Assembly: GCA_959596515.1 (NCBI GenBank) | Contig: CAUFXR010000050.1 | Coordinates: forward strand, 1-17,829 | Origin: an uncultured Oscillospiraceae bacterium | GTDB taxonomy: Bacteria; Bacillota; Clostridia; Oscillospirales; Acutalibacteraceae | Length of the DNA stretch: 17,829 nucleotides | Direction of reading: 5' to 3' | Shown: positions 6,752-14,548 of the stretch, piece after piece | Position numbering within the stretch: the stretch's first letter is position 1 | Layout of the letters: every line of letters begins with the position of its first letter | The notes under the pieces: generated by a model | What the model was told of the DNA's origin: nothing | Database searches by the model: none | Seen by the model: only the letters and a program-made list of their open reading frames with translations | Position numbers and translations under genes: made by a program

Positions 6752-7824
6752 ATGGATGAATAAAACTGATTGCTTTAGAATTGATCAGAAAGACAAAGTG
6801 ATCGTGCAACAATACGGGACAGAACCCTAAAGAGTCCCGATTCATTCTATATGAAGATCAAAATGTATAACAAATATTTTTATCTGATCGATTTTTCAAG
6901 GAAATCTAAAAAAATAAAGTGAATTTATTCCTAACACAAAAAGACAGGCTGAGGAACCCCCGAATGATATGCAGTGACTCGCACGGATCGATATAGATCA
7001 AAGGACAGGATAATTCCAGTTGGACCGCTATCTTAGAAATCATGACAGAAGAGATATTTCCTGAAAATCACAAGCTGCAATGTGGAAAGATCGTGTGACT
7101 AGTTATAGGGAATCTTTTCCTGAATTGACAAAAAAACAAGAAGCGCATATACTGAAAACAGAAAATATGCCTTGTAATCATTTGAGTTATAAGAAAAACA
7201 ATCGGAATTTTTGACAGGAATATTTCCCGCTACCAGAAAAATTTTTATGGCAAAAAGCTAGGGAATGCCTTTACCTAAAGCGGTTTGTCGAATTCAGTAT
7301 TGTTTTGATCTATCAAGGCCAGTTTCAGCGCTAACAGGCTAGTTTAGTGGCAACAAGGTTAGTTCCAGCGCTAACAAGGCGCTTTTTCTTTCGCTTTTGG
7401 ATCTATGTGGCCTCGTTTGCTTTCTATGAAACAAAAATGGCGAAAAACTGATCTTTGAATGCAAGCCTTGTGTACTGAAGAAGTAGAGATCAATTGGGAT
7501 GGCAAAAAATGCACAAGGAAAAGTTCGCTAGAAACTGTTTAGAAAAATAGTATGGAATTATGGCGCTGTTTTGTGGTAGCAAAAAATCTAGGGGAATGAT
7601 AAAAAGTCCCTTGGGAAAATTAAGATTCGGACGATAAAATTTTCGAAGGAAAAGACCAGTTGATGTGCCAGATGATAGTTTTTTCAGCGATTCACACCCT
7701 GCTGGGCGCAAAAGAAAGTGGGTTTAAAGGGAAAGATCCCATAGAAATATAAATTTTGCGATTTATGCTGTGGTTCTGAATAAAATTAATGGGATATAAA
7801 ATTAAAATCAAGGAGGAAGTTTAT
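6752..7824. other. Gene-poor region, about 1.07 kb
   Basis: No open frame here has a start, ribosome binding site or recognisable protein motif that I can support. The region is AT-rich, with short open stretches in several frames, each broken by stops. It contains a small hairpin (CGGGAC 6815-6820 with GTCCCG 6834-6839), the triple repeat at 7317-7377, and just before the next gene a weak promoter-like pair: TTGCGA 7756-7761 with TAAAAT 7781-7786, spacer too long at 19. It may be a decayed gene, an untranslated RNA or spacer DNA. Confidence 0.5.
7317..7377 (+). repeat. Three degenerate ~20-bp tandem repeats
   Basis: GGCCAGTTTCAGCGCTAACA (7317-7336), GGCTAGTTTAGTGGCAACAA (7337-7356) and a third copy at 7357-7377 that begins GGTTAGTTCCAGCGCTAACA. 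Copies one and three share CAGCGCTAACA exactly. They are followed by GGCGCTTTTTC. They lie inside the gene-poor region with no gene around them. Confidence 0.6.
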
Positions 7825-8793
7825 ATGAACCGGTACATCGGGCATCCCTCGCAGCTTTCCGGAGTGGAGGAGTACAGGCTGATTGGCGGAAAAGGCGATG
7901 GGATGCGGCTTTTACAGATCCGCAACGGGTTGGGGCTGGAATTTATCGTGTCTCCCGACAGAGCAGCCGATATCACCAGACTTTCCTATGAAGGAGTCAA
8001 CTATTCCTATATTTCTCCCAGCGGATACGTGGCTCCTGCGTATTACGATCAGCAGGAGTTTGGTTTTTTAAAATCTTTTACCTGCGGATTTCTGACCACC
8101 TGTGGTTTGTCCAACATTGGTGTGCCTACTGAGGACGAGAGCGGAAAAACGGGACTTCATGGAACGATTTCCCATATTCCCGCGGAGCATGTGTATTATA
8201 CGGAAGATGATGATAAAATCGTGGTGTGCGCTACTATACGGGATGGGGAAATTTTCAAACAAAAGCTGGTACTCCAGCGGGAACTGGTGTGCAGTAAAAA
8301 GGAAAATAAGCTGCAAATCAATGACACCGTGAGAAATGAGGGATCTCGGACGGAGCCTCTGTCCATTTTATACCATATGAATTTAGGATATCCGCTGTTA
8401 GACGAAAACGCTGTGCTGGAAACCACAGCGGTAAAAGTAGAAGCGAGAGATGCCAGAGCGCAAGAGGGCATCGATACCTGGAATACTTTTCTTACCCCGC
8501 AGCCTAATTTTGAGGAACAATGCTACTATCATAGCTTTGAAGGCCCCTGGGCAAGCGCGAAACTGAGAAATCCGAAAATTGGAAAGGGTCTGGAAATTAA
8601 ATGCGATACCTCCACATTGGACACAATGGTTGAGTGGAAAATGATGGGAGAACGGGATTATGTGCTGGGCATTGAACCGACCAACAACCGGCTTTTAGGC
8701 AGAGGTGAGCTGAAAAAGCAAAATATTCTGAAGTACATAGAGCCAGGTGAAGAGGTATCCTTCCATATTGAGGCAAACTTTTATCACGTGTAA
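7825..8793 (+). CDS. DUF4432 family aldose-1-epimerase-like protein
   Basis: This 322-residue cytoplasmic protein has the galactose-mutarotase-like beta-sandwich signature of the DUF4432 group. LHGTISHIPAE (111-121) and YHMNLGYPLLDE (183-194) supply candidate active-site His112 and His184. VLGIEPTNN (280-288) supplies a candidate Glu284. I chose the ATG at 7825 because AAGGAGGAAG lies just upstream; an ATG at 7789 has no such site. The early residues MNRYIGHPSQLSGVEEYRL also match how such proteins begin. It lies 1.2 kb downstream of the sugar operon, in the same orientation, and is followed by a large hairpin. It may interconvert anomers of the imported sugar, but the gap means co-regulation is only a guess. 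Confidence 0.88.
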   Translation: MNRYIGHPSQLSGVEEYRLIGGKGDGMRLLQIRNGLGLEFIVSPDRAADITRLSYEGVNYSYISPSGYVAPAYYDQQEFGFLKSFTCGFLTTCGLSNIGVPTEDESGKTGLHGTISHIPAEHVYYTEDDDKIVVCATIRDGEIFKQKLVLQRELVCSKKENKLQINDTVRNEGSRTEPLSILYHMNLGYPLLDENAVLETTAVKVEARDARAQEGIDTWNTFLTPQPNFEEQCYYHSFEGPWASAKLRNPKIGKGLEIKCDTSTLDTMVEWKMMGERDYVLGIEPTNNRLLGRGELKKQNILKYIEPGEEVSFHIEANFYHV

Positions 8794-8839
8794 TCCGAGA
8801 CGGATTTAACTTAGCCTTTAAAGAAGTGCTATTTTTCAG

Positions 8840-8898
8840 AAAACCCACAGCAAGGTCCGAAAAGGGAACTCCTTTTTCCAGACCTTGCTGTGGGTTTT
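8840..8898. terminator. Large bidirectional-type terminator hairpin
   Basis: AAAACCCACAGCAAGGTC (8840-8857) and GACCTTGCTGTGGGTTTT (8881-8898) are perfect 18-bp inverted arms. The 23-base loop itself contains a smaller AAAAGG/CCTTTT stem. It lies between converging genes: the DUF4432 gene from the left, and the esterase unit with its HTH remnant from the right. Its T-rich ends are short on both strands. Confidence 0.8.
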
Positions 8899-9065
8899 CA
8901 TATATAGTTTTCCGACAGGTGATAGGCGAACTTTTCTATAAGGTAAACTTTCCGAGGGACCCTCAAAAAAGGAATTCCTGCGTCTTTGGCCATCGTTACC
9001 GCTGAAACGGAAGATCCGATTTTTTACCGGTTAAAGAAATTAGTCTTACAGACGCCGTCAAACAA
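8898..9065 (-). pseudogene. Remnant of a small HTH/excisionase-like protein
   Basis: On the minus strand, one frame runs from a TTG at 9065, inside the end of the esterase gene, to TGA at 8898-8900. It is broken only by TAA at 9024-9026. The part after the TAA reads KIGSSVSAVTMAKDAGIPFL, then RVPRKVYLIEKFAYHLSENYI. The pattern of IG-SS, GIPF-RV-RKV and a final helix resembles the C-terminal half of HTH_17/excisionase-type DNA-binding proteins, which I recall from family knowledge and have not checked. The stop codon sits exactly at the arm of the terminator, as expected for a final gene of the minus-strand unit. No ribosome binding site precedes the internal ATG at 8993. It is probably a nonsense-mutated, truncated gene; it could be coincidence. 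Confidence 0.4.
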
Positions 9066-9837
9066 TATTGCAATAATTTTCCGGATCGATCCGAGTGAAG
9101 AAGCGTTCGCAGGCCAGGTGAAGAGATTTATTCCACAGGTAGAATTCATGACTGCCGGGCCACTCTTGATAGGTAAAAGGAATATCCACATCTTTCATAA
9201 AATCTCTCAGTTTAATGCTCATATCGTGGATAAAGTCTTCGGTACCACAGGTAACAAAAATATCCGGTTTAAGCACTTTTTTCTCACATTCCCTTGCCAG
9301 AACCCGGATATCGTTTTCTTCCATTTTTTCTAGGTTCATGCCCCAGATAGCCTGCAATTCCGCGTGATCCATTTGACCATCCAGACCATTTTCCAAATCC
9401 TGCAGAATCCAGGCGGGAGAAAACGCCGCACACCCGGCGTACTGCTCCGGAAACTTCAGAGCGCATTTCAGAGCGCCATAGCCGCCCATTGAAAGCCCCA
9501 TCACGTAAGTATCCTCCCGCTTGTGGGAGATGGGGAAAAGCTTTTTGCAAAGAGCAGGAAGCTCCTGAGAAATGTAAGTAAAGTAAGCGGGGCCGAATTC
9601 CATATCGGTGTAAAAACTCCGCTGTACCTCAGGAATCACAAAAATCAGGTTGTAGGCTTTCGCCAGCAGCCAGACCTGGCTTCCGTCGCTCCAGTCATCC
9701 TGATTGCCGGATAAACCGTGCAACAGGTAAACTACCGGATAACGATCGGTAGACTGCAAGGTGTCCGGAATGATGACGGTCAGCTTGGTTTTCATTTTCA
9801 ACGCCTCAGAACGAATGGTGCCTCTAAAAATTGCCAT
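9058..9837 (-). CDS. Alpha/beta-hydrolase esterase, EstA/esterase-D type
   Basis: This 259-residue protein is a serine esterase of the tributyrin-esterase (EstA) / S-formylglutathione-hydrolase-like family. VVYLLHGLSGNQDDW (35-49) gives the oxyanion-hole region. GLSMGGYGA (114-122) holds the nucleophile Ser116. CGTEDF carries the likely acid Asp201, and WPGSHEFYLW carries His230. The triad is complete and in order. There is no signal peptide, so it is likely cytosolic and acts on short-chain acyl esters, possibly acetylated sugars. The ATG at 9837 lies two bases after the stop of the YihY-type gene, and its GGAG ribosome binding site overlaps that stop, so the two are translationally coupled. 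The natural substrate is unknown. Confidence 0.92.
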   Translation of the reverse strand: MAIFRGTIRSEALKMKTKLTVIIPDTLQSTDRYPVVYLLHGLSGNQDDWSDGSQVWLLAKAYNLIFVIPEVQRSFYTDMEFGPAYFTYISQELPALCKKLFPISHKREDTYVMGLSMGGYGALKCALKFPEQYAGCAAFSPAWILQDLENGLDGQMDHAELQAIWGMNLEKMEENDIRVLARECEKKVLKPDIFVTCGTEDFIHDMSIKLRDFMKDVDIPFTYQEWPGSHEFYLWNKSLHLACERFFTRIDPENYCNIV

Positions 9838-9839
9838 TG

Positions 9840-10751
9840 CTACTCCACATCCTTTTTTTGTTCCTCTTTTTTCGTTTTCGGGGTTTCTGAAGACTGTCGG
9901 CCAAGTTTTTTAGAAGGCCGGTTTGCCAGCAGATAATTGAGCTCAGCGCCCATAATCAGCGTAATTGCGCTGAAATAAAGCCAAAGCAGTAAAACGATCG
10001 CCGCGCCGATAGAGCCATATACCACGGAATAGCGTCCCATATTTTCCACATAAAAGGCAAATCCGATAGAAAAAAATAACCAGGAAAACAGCGAGGCGAA
10101 GGTGCCAGGCATGACTTGGCGTAGAGGGTACAATCGATTGGGAACCAGATAATACAACAGCAGCAATACCATAAACAGTACCGCGGCTAAAATTAAGAAA
10201 CGTAAGAAATTCCACAGGCTAATAGAACCCATATCAATGGGTATCCAACCAGAAAGCCAGGTCAGCGAATTTTTTCCGAAGGTCATCAGGCCGAGGGCTA
10301 CAAATACGATCAAAATCAAAAAAATAGTGGTAAGAAAGATGTGAAGCTGGTGCCTCCAAAAGGAAAATTTAGATTTTACCCGGTAAGCCCGATGGATTGA
10401 CTGTAAAAGACAGTTCACAGCCCGCATGGTAAAATAAATGGTGAAAAGGAAGCCGAACAGCAGCAAAGATGCGTTTTTGATCTCAGATATATGAGAAAGA
10501 TAAGAATTAGCCAGATCGATGATATCTACTGGAATCAATCCCTTGAAGCTTTCTACTGTAAGAGAGGGCAGATCCAAGAAACTGATGATGGAACTGATGA
10601 GTATCAGGAACGGAAACAGGGAAAAAATCAGATAATAAGCCAAAGCGGCCGCGGAACGTCCTACGTTGTCGCTGAAATACCGCTTGATCAGTCTTTGAAC
10701 CGTGGAGGGCCTTCTTCGGTAAGTGACCAGGCGAAAATGATAGCGTTTCAA
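9840..10751 (-). CDS. YihY/virulence factor BrkB family membrane protein
   Basis: This polytopic membrane protein shows the family's SAAALAYYLIFSLFPFLILI signature in its first membrane segment. About five more hydrophobic segments follow, and the last contains GAAIVLLLWLYFSAITLIMGAELNYLLA, another family hallmark. The tail is charged (KKLGRQSSETPKTKKEEQKKDVE). I place the start at TTG 10751 (303 residues). AAAAAGGGGTGG lies five bases upstream of it. An in-frame ATG at 10784 has no ribosome binding site and is only about eight bases from a TATACT box. The protein was once called ribonuclease BN, a label now considered wrong; its function is not established. The downstream esterase is coupled to it. 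Confidence 0.9.
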   Translation of the reverse strand: MKRYHFRLVTYRRRPSTVQRLIKRYFSDNVGRSAAALAYYLIFSLFPFLILISSIISFLDLPSLTVESFKGLIPVDIIDLANSYLSHISEIKNASLLLFGFLFTIYFTMRAVNCLLQSIHRAYRVKSKFSFWRHQLHIFLTTIFLILIVFVALGLMTFGKNSLTWLSGWIPIDMGSISLWNFLRFLILAAVLFMVLLLLYYLVPNRLYPLRQVMPGTFASLFSWLFFSIGFAFYVENMGRYSVVYGSIGAAIVLLLWLYFSAITLIMGAELNYLLANRPSKKLGRQSSETPKTKKEEQKKDVE

Positions 10752-10792
10752 TAAGCCACCCCTTTTTGAGCTTAAACTCTTCATTTAAACTT

Positions 10793-10821
10793 AGTATACC
10801 AAAAGGTAGATGAATTTAAAA
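10793..10821 (-). promoter_or_regulatory. Putative promoter of the yihY-type/esterase unit
   Basis: On the minus strand TATACT (10798-10793) is a good -10 hexamer. The hexamer 17 bases upstream, TTTTAA (10821-10816), is a weak -35. Transcription would start near 10786, which leaves a leader of about 35 bases carrying the ribosome binding site for the TTG at 10751. Confidence 0.4.
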
Positions 10822-10855
10822 GCTCCATTTGCCATATTTTGAGGAAAAGGGAATC

Positions 10856-10889
10856 AAAAGGCCGGGAGCATAAGATCTCCCGGCCTTTT
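10856..10889 (-). terminator. Terminator of the AAA ATPase-lipoprotein unit
   Basis: AAAAGGCCGGGAG (10856-10868) and CTCCCGGCCTTTT (10877-10889) form a perfect 13-bp stem with an eight-base loop. It lies about 40 bases after the lipoprotein stop codon on the minus strand, with T-rich sequence following (TTTTGATTCCCTTTT). Confidence 0.88.
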
Positions 10890-10929
10890 ATGTCATTACG
10901 TTTTTTACGGTATCACCTTAGAAGAGCGG

Positions 10930-12258
10930 TCAACGCAGACCGTAGTTCGGACCTTTTACCGCATCTGGCGCGTACAGCGCGTCTAAGAGGGCATCGTCCG
11001 CGATTCCGTCGGCGACCATATCGGACAGGAACTGGAAGTTCATAACTCCCTGCTCGGTCAGCTCGTCAAAGGTACCTGTGGGATCGGAATAGGTGTGACC
11101 TAATTCCAGCAGGCGCTGTTGCAGCTTCGTCACATTCTCACCCGTGTCACCCAGTTTCATCGTAGTGCCTTTGGGGAAAGGATTGGTGGAGCTTCCGCTG
11201 GAAGCCGCCTCAGAACTGGAGCTGCTGGGCGTGGAGGAAGCTTCAGAAGAAGAGGAAGAAGGCTCTGAAGCTGGTTGTGAAGAAGTCGGTTCCGAAGAGG
11301 TTTCAGAGGAAGTCTCAGAGCTGGATGAGGTTAACTCAGGGTACATAGCGCCGGCCATCAAGGTGACCGCCTCTATAATGGTGCTGCCCTGGAGTTCCAT
11401 CATTTCGGGTTCCATCACAATCACTTTACCGTCCTGAACCGCCTTTAACTTCGAAAGGTTTTCGTCAGCGGAAAGCTTATCCTTTACCTCTGAGGAACAG
11501 AAAATATAATTCGGATTGCTGGGGGTCAAAGCGCTAAGCTCCATTTTTCCGTTTTTGGAGGAGCTGGCCACATTTACCGCACCGGCAAACTCTATCAGCT
11601 CGCTGGCGAAAGTGTCACCGGTGACTATCGTGCCAGTGGTATCATACAAATAGCATGCGGTGATCGGGGTGTTGCTGGCAGGAATCAGACGATTGATATC
11701 GTCCAACGTCATCAGCATGTTCTGAGCTTTTTCCTGCGCCTCGGTAAAACCGGTGATACCGCCTTTTAAAGCGGAGCCGATGTTGGTGTAGAGGGTCTCA
11801 AAAGTTTCCCGTGTGGTGGCGGGCGTCTGGACCAAAACTGTAATACCGGCGTCATTCAATTCCTTCACCTGGCTCTCGGATAAAGCTTCTTCGGTGAGCA
11901 CCAGTTGAGGCTTTAGTTCCTTCAGCTTATCCATGTCTAGATTTTTTGCCGTTCCCACAGTGGGAAGAGAGGCCAGATCTTCGGCGGTACAGTCTTCGCT
12001 GCGACCGGTAAGAAGAGTTTCACATTTCAAAGCGATCATGACATCCGCTAAAGAAGGGGAGAGAGTAACGACGCTGGTAGGTGCCTCTTTGATTTCTACA
12101 CCATTGATGGTGATCGGATAATCCTGCTGGGCGGGAGCGGGCTGAGAAGAATCAGTGCTGGATTCAGAACCGGTAGCGCTGTTGTCGCCGGAGCAGCCGG
12201 CCAGCATGGTGAAAACTAAAAGCACCGCTAAGCCCAAAGCGAAAATTCGGGTTTTCAT
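10930..12258 (-). CDS. Lipoprotein: metal-receptor-like domain fused to peptidoglycan-binding-like domain
   Basis: This 442-residue secreted lipoprotein has three parts. Residues 1-22 are a signal peptide with lipobox LAGC (Cys22). Residues about 46-307 resemble a helical-backbone receptor of the TroA/BtuF/FepB (Peripla_BP_2) type, with VVTLSPSLADVMIALKCETLLTGRS, a KELKPQLVLTEEALSE segment, a long central helix and a DGKVIVMEPEMM strand near 277-287. A Ser/Glu/Pro linker (about 309-360) follows. Residues about 366-430 fit a peptidoglycan-binding-1 repeat (MKLGDTGENVTKLQQRLLELG). No permease or ATPase gene for a siderophore or cobalamin importer is adjacent, so it may not be an ordinary transport receptor. 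RBS AAGGAG lies eight bases before the ATG. It follows the AAA ATPase gene after 19 bases, suggesting joint transcription. Confidence 0.85.
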   Translation of the reverse strand: MKTRIFALGLAVLLVFTMLAGCSGDNSATGSESSTDSSQPAPAQQDYPITINGVEIKEAPTSVVTLSPSLADVMIALKCETLLTGRSEDCTAEDLASLPTVGTAKNLDMDKLKELKPQLVLTEEALSESQVKELNDAGITVLVQTPATTRETFETLYTNIGSALKGGITGFTEAQEKAQNMLMTLDDINRLIPASNTPITACYLYDTTGTIVTGDTFASELIEFAGAVNVASSSKNGKMELSALTPSNPNYIFCSSEVKDKLSADENLSKLKAVQDGKVIVMEPEMMELQGSTIIEAVTLMAGAMYPELTSSSSETSSETSSEPTSSQPASEPSSSSSEASSTPSSSSSEAASSGSSTNPFPKGTTMKLGDTGENVTKLQQRLLELGHTYSDPTGTFDELTEQGVMNFQFLSDMVADGIADDALLDALYAPDAVKGPNYGLR

Positions 12259-12277
12259 TGGCAGTTCTCCTTTCGGT

Positions 12278-13531
12278 TTAAAGGGGTAATCCCTGCTTTA
12301 AGCGGGATTCCACCATAGCGATATATTGCTTTGCGCAGCGTGGGGAGCGACCGCCCCGCTCCAAAGCCCATTGTTCCGCGCCGGCATCGAGCGTGTCCCC
12401 AGCATCCAGACCGCGTTCCGCGGCAAGAGCGTGGACAATCTCCAGATATCTGGATTTATCGGGTACGGAAAAATTGATAGAAAGACCAAAACGGTCAGAT
12501 AGGGAAAGACTTTCCTGAATGGTGTCTCCCCGGTGGATTTCGTCTCCGTCACGGTCGGAAAAACATTCTCTCACCAGATGACGGCGGTTAGAGGTGGCAT
12601 AAATTAAAGCGTTTTCCGGCTGAGCCGCTAAGCCGCCCTCCAATACGGCCTTAAGAGCCGCATAAGTGTCGTCTTGCTGCGTAAAAGAAAGATCATCGAT
12701 GAAAATAATGAAGCGCAGAGGAAGAGCGGCGATCCGTTCCACTAATTTTGGAAAATCACATAGCCGGTCCTTGGGCATTTCCACCATGCGAAGACCTTGG
12801 GGAGCGTATTCGTTGAGAATCGCCTTGACGGTAGAGGATTTCCCGGTACCCCGGTCTCCATAAAGCAGGCAGTTGTTGGCGGATAAACCATTTAAAAAGG
12901 CTAAGGTATTATCGATAACGGTTCTTCTGGCTTCTTCGTAGCCCTTCAGACTTTTCAGACGAATCGGGTCCGGGTAAACCACGGGTTCAATACCGCCGTC
13001 CCGCCAGATAAAGGCACGATAACGGGCATACATGCCACAGCCGTGACTTTTATAATAGGACGCCATTTTTTGGATACATGCTTCCCCATCTCCGCTCAGT
13101 TCGTCAATAGGGGAACCCACTTCCCATTGAGGAAGGGTCTCCGCCACACAGCCAAGCTCATCCAGACGACGATATCCGTCCAACAGGTGCTCAGGAGTGA
13201 GAGAACCGATCTGCTGAATGATCTCAATATCCCGTTTGACGGCTTTTTTGACAGGACTAGGCAACTGATCCGCATTTCCCGCCGCGGCGGCCTTGGAAAA
13301 AGCGTTCTCGTCAAACAGTGCGGTTTCCGAGAGACAGCGGGAAAGATTGCCGCTGTATCCCCGGTCGCAGAGCAGGGCGAAAAATTCTCCCCAGGCCTTG
13401 GCGAACTCTACGGGAGGCGCGTCGTAAGCGCACAGTAGACGGTAAAAAGCGTTAGGCACTGTACGGTGAAGGATTCCTTTATATACAGAAAAAGATGACA
13501 TCAGCAACGCAGCGTCTTTTGTTGTAAACAT
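12278..13531 (-). CDS. AAA ATPase, DUF815-like
   Basis: This 417-residue cytoplasmic ATPase has a long N-terminal region without a recognised motif (1-200) and a AAA core. Walker A is GDRGTGKS (225-232, Lys231). Walker B is FIIFIDD (274-280). The sensor-1 segment is YATSNRRHL, with Asn315, and a candidate arginine finger lies in SLSDRFGL (Arg347). The layout, including YEEARRTVIDNTLAFLNG just before Walker A, fits the DUF815 family, whose role is not established. GGAGG lies 12 bases before the ATG at 13531, slightly far. The next gene downstream is the metal-receptor/peptidoglycan-binding lipoprotein, with a 19-base gap. Whether the two act together is unknown. Confidence 0.87.
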   Translation of the reverse strand: MFTTKDAALLMSSFSVYKGILHRTVPNAFYRLLCAYDAPPVEFAKAWGEFFALLCDRGYSGNLSRCLSETALFDENAFSKAAAAGNADQLPSPVKKAVKRDIEIIQQIGSLTPEHLLDGYRRLDELGCVAETLPQWEVGSPIDELSGDGEACIQKMASYYKSHGCGMYARYRAFIWRDGGIEPVVYPDPIRLKSLKGYEEARRTVIDNTLAFLNGLSANNCLLYGDRGTGKSSTVKAILNEYAPQGLRMVEMPKDRLCDFPKLVERIAALPLRFIIFIDDLSFTQQDDTYAALKAVLEGGLAAQPENALIYATSNRRHLVRECFSDRDGDEIHRGDTIQESLSLSDRFGLSINFSVPDKSRYLEIVHALAAERGLDAGDTLDAGAEQWALERGGRSPRCAKQYIAMVESRLKQGLPL

Positions 13532-13602
13532 ACTAAAAATTAGCCTCCAATAAATGTTAGAATTCCAATTTTTTTGTCATTCCTCACATCCTTTCTACAA
13601 AC

Positions 13603-13620
13603 ATTTATGATAACATAAAT
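13603..13620. promoter_or_regulatory. Short inverted repeat upstream of the AAA ATPase gene
   Basis: ATTTATG (13603-13609) and CATAAAT (13614-13620) are perfect arms around a four-base spacer, about 70 bases before the ATPase start. The half-site recurs nearby as ATAAATG at 13550-13556 and near 13630. It could be an operator; AT-richness makes chance a real alternative. Confidence 0.35.
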
Positions 13621-13685
13621 TAGAAAAAAAATAAATGTTTTCGGCAAAATATCACGATTTGTTTTCTTTTTTCTCACGTTTAGTT

Positions 13686-13720
13686 AAAAAAATACTGGGA
13701 TGGCTAATACCATCCCAGTA
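13686..13720 (-). terminator. Terminator of the phosphoribosyltransferase-like gene
   Basis: TACTGGGATGG (13693-13703) and CCATCCCAGTA (13710-13720) form a perfect 11-bp stem with a six-base loop. On the minus strand seven Ts follow (13692-13686). It lies about 20 bases after the stop codon of the minus-strand gene. Confidence 0.92.
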
Positions 13721-13738
13721 CGGATTTTTCATAAGATT

Positions 13739-14377
13739 CTAAAATTTTGTATAGCCGTAGCTGTTGACCATAGCGTCAATCTTGGTGTGCTCTTTGCAGT
13801 AAGGACATTCATGTGCCGGAAAATTCTGGTAATCCGGGATATCCTTCAAGGAGAATAGGGAGTGAATCGGAATGCCTTCGCTTTCCTCCACAGCGCTGAA
13901 CAGCGCGCAGATCCCGGCCAGTTGCCCGTTGTAATATTGAATACATTCCATAGCCCGACCGATGGTCTTACCTGTGGTTACCGACGCGACCATTAACAAT
14001 ACCCGCTTGTTCCAAATAATTGGCTGAATATTATCGCGGAAAATCATCTGGTTGTTGGCGTTGGTTTCCGGAGTTACCACAGCAAGGTTGGCATCATGGT
14101 TAATAGCGGCGATGCTGCTCTGCGCAAGTTCCTCCGCCAGATATGCCCCGACGATGCGGGTACCCTCTAAGCAGATAATCACGTCTACTGGCGTGGAGGA
14201 ATAAGCTTTGGCCAATTCCTCAGCGGCAAGCTTGGCTTTTTTATAGTAAGATTTGATATCAGTCATATCAATGTAATAGTTTACATGGGAATGGCTGGTG
14301 GAAAAGTGGCCGGGAATGATTTTAATGCCAATCCTTTTATTTTTCTTGGCGCGCAGATCAATTGCTCTGGAGTTCAA
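13739..14377 (-). CDS. Phosphoribosyltransferase-like protein with altered PRPP loop
   Basis: I place the start at TTG 14377, because AAAGGGGGT lies seven bases upstream. An in-frame ATG at 14428 would add 17 residues and lacks a good site. The 212-residue protein has the type-I phosphoribosyltransferase fold pattern of the orotate/PyrE group: an N-terminal hood (1-60), VDVIICLEGTRIVGAYLAEELAQ (64-86), and a PRPP-loop position reading VLLMVASVTTGKTIG (126-140). Active enzymes normally carry two acidic residues here (for example VDDVITTG), and this one has VAS instead. CPYC (191-194) near the C-terminus could bind metal. It stands alone between two terminated units. The family is likely, but activity with PRPP is doubtful, so it may be a nucleotide-sensing or regulatory homologue. 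Confidence 0.78.
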   Translation of the reverse strand: MNSRAIDLRAKKNKRIGIKIIPGHFSTSHSHVNYYIDMTDIKSYYKKAKLAAEELAKAYSSTPVDVIICLEGTRIVGAYLAEELAQSSIAAINHDANLAVVTPETNANNQMIFRDNIQPIIWNKRVLLMVASVTTGKTIGRAMECIQYYNGQLAGICALFSAVEESEGIPIHSLFSLKDIPDYQNFPAHECPYCKEHTKIDAMVNSYGYTKF

Positions 14378-14548
14378 GCGATTACCCCCTTTTGGTTTTG
14401 TTGATAGATTACAATTAATGCGGTGCAATAAAATAATATTTAGTGCATTTTTATTTTACTACGGAAAAACGACCCTGTAAACAACAAAATAACTTTTTTG
14501 TAAGGAATGACAAAGTTCACCGGTATCTTCTAGTGACAATGATTGATG

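Noticed and set aside
7490..7711. 73-codon minus-strand open frame
   Set aside because: No ribosome binding site, promoter or family resemblance; it lies in AT-rich DNA with low coding character.
6915..7726. One plus-strand frame in the gene-poor region with rather few stops (about 10 in 270 codons)
   Set aside because: AT-rich random DNA could give this. No start, ribosome binding site or recognisable motif was found, and neighbouring frames look similar.
8986..9333. 115-codon plus-strand open frame starting with TTG
   Set aside because: Most of it is antisense to the esterase gene, which has a complete catalytic triad; the start has no ribosome binding site.
11144..11437. 97-codon plus-strand open frame rich in Glu and Val
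   Set aside because: It is the reverse complement of the serine-rich linker of the lipoprotein, and the bias follows from that repeat.
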